This document shows positions 57,526 through 64,000 of a stretch of 64,000 nucleotides of DNA, piece by piece; positions within the stretch are counted from its first letter, which is position 1, and the number at the start of each line of letters is the position of its first letter. The translations under genes and the position numbers were made by a program. This stretch comes from Oscillospiraceae bacterium (lineage in GTDB: Bacteria > Bacillota_A > Clostridia > Oscillospirales > Oscillospiraceae), in the NCBI GenBank assembly GCA_017470325.1, contig JAFUES010000032.1, positions 1 to 64,000 of the forward strand. Reading direction: 5' to 3'. The notes beneath the pieces were generated by a model, which was not told where the DNA came from, ran no database searches, and saw only the letters and a program-made list of their open reading frames with translations.

Positions 57526-57559
57526 GTGCAAAATTTTAGATTTTTATAAAATTTTGCAC
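57526..57559. repeat. Perfect AT-rich inverted repeat upstream of the oxidoreductase operon
   Basis: 13-bp perfect arms GTGCAAAATTTTA and TAAAATTTTGCAC with an 8-nt spacer, 75 bp upstream of the -35 box. A TTGATCAA palindrome lies just beside it (57518-57525). The shape suits binding of a dimeric regulator, or a residual hairpin after the atp terminator. Confidence 0.7.
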
Positions 57560-57586
57560 GATTCCATTCCCTACCGATATAATAGG

Positions 57587-57618
57587 AAAAGGTGCAGCCC
57601 GCAAACACGGTCTGCACC
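57587..57618 (-). terminator. Terminator of the atp operon
   Basis: Stem GGTGCAG / CTGCACC (7 bp) with a 14-nt loop, then TTTTCC on the minus strand, starting 5 nt after the atpC stop codon. Confidence 0.75.
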
Positions 57619-57622
57619 TGTC

Positions 57623-57892
57623 TTATTCATCCTGTATTTTGCCGTTGGAAACCAGTACGGTACACTCGTTGTCTGCAACCGAGGCCACGCCGTCGCCCAC
57701 CAGGACGCGGACTGCCTCGCCGCTCTCCAGCGTGCAGCGCAGGATCCCCTTCTCCACCGCGCAAAGCATGGGCGCGTGCCGCGCCAGGATGCCCACAGAG
57801 CCGAAGGGTGTCGGAAGGTTTACATAACTTACTGGTTCGTCAAACACAGTTTCCTCTGACGTGACCACGCTGAGCCGAAACAAAGACTCCAT
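57623..57892 (-). CDS. atpC: ATP synthase epsilon subunit, short form
   Basis: 89 residues from the ATG at 57892 with GAGAGGTG upstream; a TTG five codons earlier overlaps atpD and is less likely. The beta-sandwich domain is complete (LSVVTSEETVFDEPVSYVNL, FGSVGILARHAPML, VGDGVASVADNECTVL) but the usual C-terminal helix-turn-helix of ~45 residues is absent; the family is normally ~130-140 residues. That helical part inhibits ATP hydrolysis in Bacillus and E. coli, so the control of this enzyme probably differs. Last gene of the operon. Confidence 0.93.
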   Translation of the reverse strand: MESLFRLSVVTSEETVFDEPVSYVNLPTPFGSVGILARHAPMLCAVEKGILRCTLESGEAVRVLVGDGVASVADNECTVLVSNGKIQDE

Positions 57893-57903
57893 AGTCGCAC
57901 CTC

Positions 57904-60163
<2,260 letters not shown>

Positions 60164-60187
60164 TCAATCACCTGCTTTTCAGCGGGC

Positions 60188-62452
<2,265 letters not shown>

Positions 62453-62492
62453 ATCCCGGTCATCCCTCCTTCCTGCAGCATACTGTCATCCC

Positions 62493-62918
62493 TCACTCGT
62501 CGTCAAGCAGCCGCTCGGCCAGCAGCTCCGCAAGCTCTGGCCGCGCCTGACTGAGCCGATCCCGCTCGTCCTCACAGCGGGCTGTCAGCTCCGCTTGGGC
62601 CTGTTGCCGGGCCTTTCCGGCGGCTTCCCGGGCCTGGGACAGCGTTTCTTCCCGGCGCTGCCGTGCAGCCTCCCCGGCGGTGTTCAGGATGCGCTTTGCC
62701 TCCTCGCGGCTGGCCGTCTTTTCATCGGCAAGCCGTTGGTCATTTTCCTGCACCTGCGCCTGGGCGCTGCGCTCAGCCTCCAGTCCCGCGTCCACACGGG
62801 CCTGCCGCGCCGCCATAAAGCGGAGGATCGGCGTATAGAGAAAGCGTTTGAGCAGGAACATAAGCAGGAAGAAATTGATGATCGTCCATATAAGCTCTGA
62901 AAGATTGATGCTGATCAT
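62493..62918 (-). CDS. atpF: ATP synthase b subunit
   Basis: 141 residues. N-terminal membrane helix LIWTIINFFLLMFLLKRFL, then a long Ala/Glu/Arg-rich coiled coil to the end. At 141 residues it is shorter than the usual ~160. It differs from the b-like N-terminus of the fusion protein, so the enzyme has two unlike b-type chains, as in cyanobacteria and chloroplasts (b and b'). Confidence 0.93.
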   Translation of the reverse strand: MISINLSELIWTIINFFLLMFLLKRFLYTPILRFMAARQARVDAGLEAERSAQAQVQENDQRLADEKTASREEAKRILNTAGEAARQRREETLSQAREAAGKARQQAQAELTARCEDERDRLSQARPELAELLAERLLDDE

Positions 62919-62946
62919 GGACAGTCTCCTCCCGTTTCTCTCTCGT

Positions 62947-63189
<243 letters not shown>

Positions 63190-63217
63190 CTAAAGTTATG
63201 TTTTTACGGATCGTATT

Positions 63218-63895
63218 TTATTCTTCTTCCACCGCTTCCGACACATAGATCGAAAGCAGCATAGTAAATACCAATGCCTGGATCAGGCAGAACAGCAGGC
63301 TCAGCACCTGCATGACCAGGGGGACCAGAATGGGAAAGATGTTATACAGGTTCTCCGTCACCGACTCTTCCCCGTACAGGTTGCCGAACAGACGCAGCGC
63401 CAGCGAGAAGGGGCGCACGAACTGCTCGATGATCACCAGGAAGAACAGCGGAAGCGGCATGGCCTTGAACACATGCTTGAAGTACTTGCCGGCCCCCTTC
63501 TCCCTCACACCGATCACATGGATGGTGAAGAAGGCGACGACGGCCAGACCCGCGGTCACAGACAGGCTGGCAGTTGGCACGTGGAAGCCGTCCAGATGTC
63601 CCGCGCCGGGCAGCAGACCGGAGTAGTTGCTCACAATAATGAAAATGAAAAAGGTGGCAAAGATTGGGAAATACTTCTCTGCATATTTCTTGCCCAGCGT
63701 CCCGGTATAATAGCTCTGCAGCTTGCTCACCGCCATCTCCGCCAGGTTCTGCAGCGGCCCCGGAACCTCCTTCAGGTTGCGGGTGGCGAGCCAGGACAGC
63801 AGCGTCAGCACCAGGATGATGCCCCACATGGTGGTGACGGTGCCCGTCACTTCCAGCGGCCCGATACTGAACAGCACATTTGCGGTCTCTTCCAT
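63218..63895 (-). CDS. atpB: ATP synthase a subunit
   Basis: 225 residues from the ATG at 63895 with GGGGTGA upstream; an in-frame start 15 codons earlier has no such site. Membrane subunit forming the proton half-channels; the essential arginine is in RPFSLALRLFGNLYGEE. Five to six membrane helices. First gene of the operon inside the window; no atpI/uncI is seen between it and the window edge. Confidence 0.94.
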   Translation of the reverse strand: MEETANVLFSIGPLEVTGTVTTMWGIILVLTLLSWLATRNLKEVPGPLQNLAEMAVSKLQSYYTGTLGKKYAEKYFPIFATFFIFIIVSNYSGLLPGAGHLDGFHVPTASLSVTAGLAVVAFFTIHVIGVREKGAGKYFKHVFKAMPLPLFFLVIIEQFVRPFSLALRLFGNLYGEESVTENLYNIFPILVPLVMQVLSLLFCLIQALVFTMLLSIYVSEAVEEE

Positions 63896-64000
63896 AGGAT
63901 CACCCCAATCTGTGAATTGGAATCTGATAGTGTTTGACACTTTGTATCATTTGGTCTGTTAATAAATTTATACTACACCTTTTTCGCCGTAAAAGAAAGC
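63896..64000 (-). promoter_or_regulatory. AT-rich upstream region of the atp operon
   Basis: Contains a TATAAA on the minus strand (63968-63973) with TTTTAC 16 nt upstream as a weak candidate promoter, and a GTGTTTGACAC motif at 63930-63940. No gene is visible here; the window ends before the region can be judged. Confidence 0.35.

Overview
The window is a GC-rich chromosomal segment of a Gram-positive, endospore-forming anaerobe. The most likely source is a gut clostridium of the Oscillospiraceae/Ruminococcaceae type; this is inferred from gene content, not from a marker gene. Supporting signs are AGGAGG-type ribosome binding sites, sigma-A promoters, spoIIID, a ferredoxin-linked 2-oxoacid oxidoreductase, a PyrR-type attenuator, a Tat-exported flavinylated reductase and cell-wall-binding repeats. 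No rRNA, tRNA, CRISPR array, transposase or prophage gene was seen.

Layout. 0.1-3.8 kb (minus): tatB-like, tatA, tatC and a Tat-exported FMN/FAD lipoprotein reductase. 3.9-12.8 kb (minus): pyrimidine operon pyrC-carB-pyrK-pyrD-pyrF-pyrE-pyrB-pyrI behind a PyrR-type attenuator, without carA. 12.9-15.6 kb (plus): galK-galT. 15.7-20.3 kb (minus): moaA-moaC-MOSC protein-larB-larE-larC, joining molybdopterin genes to nickel-pincer cofactor genes. 20.5-24.0 kb (plus): ACT protein with UPF0210 protein, then a CLC transporter; a small Nif11-like gene lies between them on the minus strand. 24.1-27.1 kb (minus): a secreted lysozyme-like protein behind a structured leader, and an amylosucrase-like GH13 enzyme. 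27.2-30.2 kb (plus): membrane TIR protein, spoIIID, and a frameshifted CotH lipoprotein gene.

30.3-46.2 kb is a surface-glycan locus. ugd (minus) diverges from an eleven-gene plus-strand run with three LicD-type phosphotransferase domains, two nucleotidyltransferase domains (one fused to a Gfo/Idh/MocA oxidoreductase), two family 2 glycosyltransferases, a HAD protein, a metallophosphoesterase, a ParB/sulfiredoxin-like protein and a UDP-xylose synthase. Ugd and the xylose synthase together would make UDP-xylose; the cytidylyltransferases probably make the CDP-alcohol donors for the LicD proteins. A 32-bp palindrome occurs identically on both sides of the 18-kb block 28.2-46.3 kb. Next come a family 4 glycosyltransferase and a 1950-residue leucine-rich-repeat surface protein ending in choline-binding-type repeats.

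53.9-57.4 kb (minus): P-loop ATPase plus four-subunit 2-oxoacid:ferredoxin oxidoreductase. 57.6-63.9 kb (minus): F-type ATP synthase operon atpB-atpE-atpF-[b'/delta/alpha fusion]-atpG-atpD-atpC. The most unusual object in the window is that 754-residue fusion of a b-like stalk, the delta C-terminal domain and the whole alpha subunit. Other points of interest are the LicD/cytidylyltransferase-oxidoreductase locus, an unassigned three-way-junction leader before the lysozyme-like gene, and the combined Lar/Moco operon.
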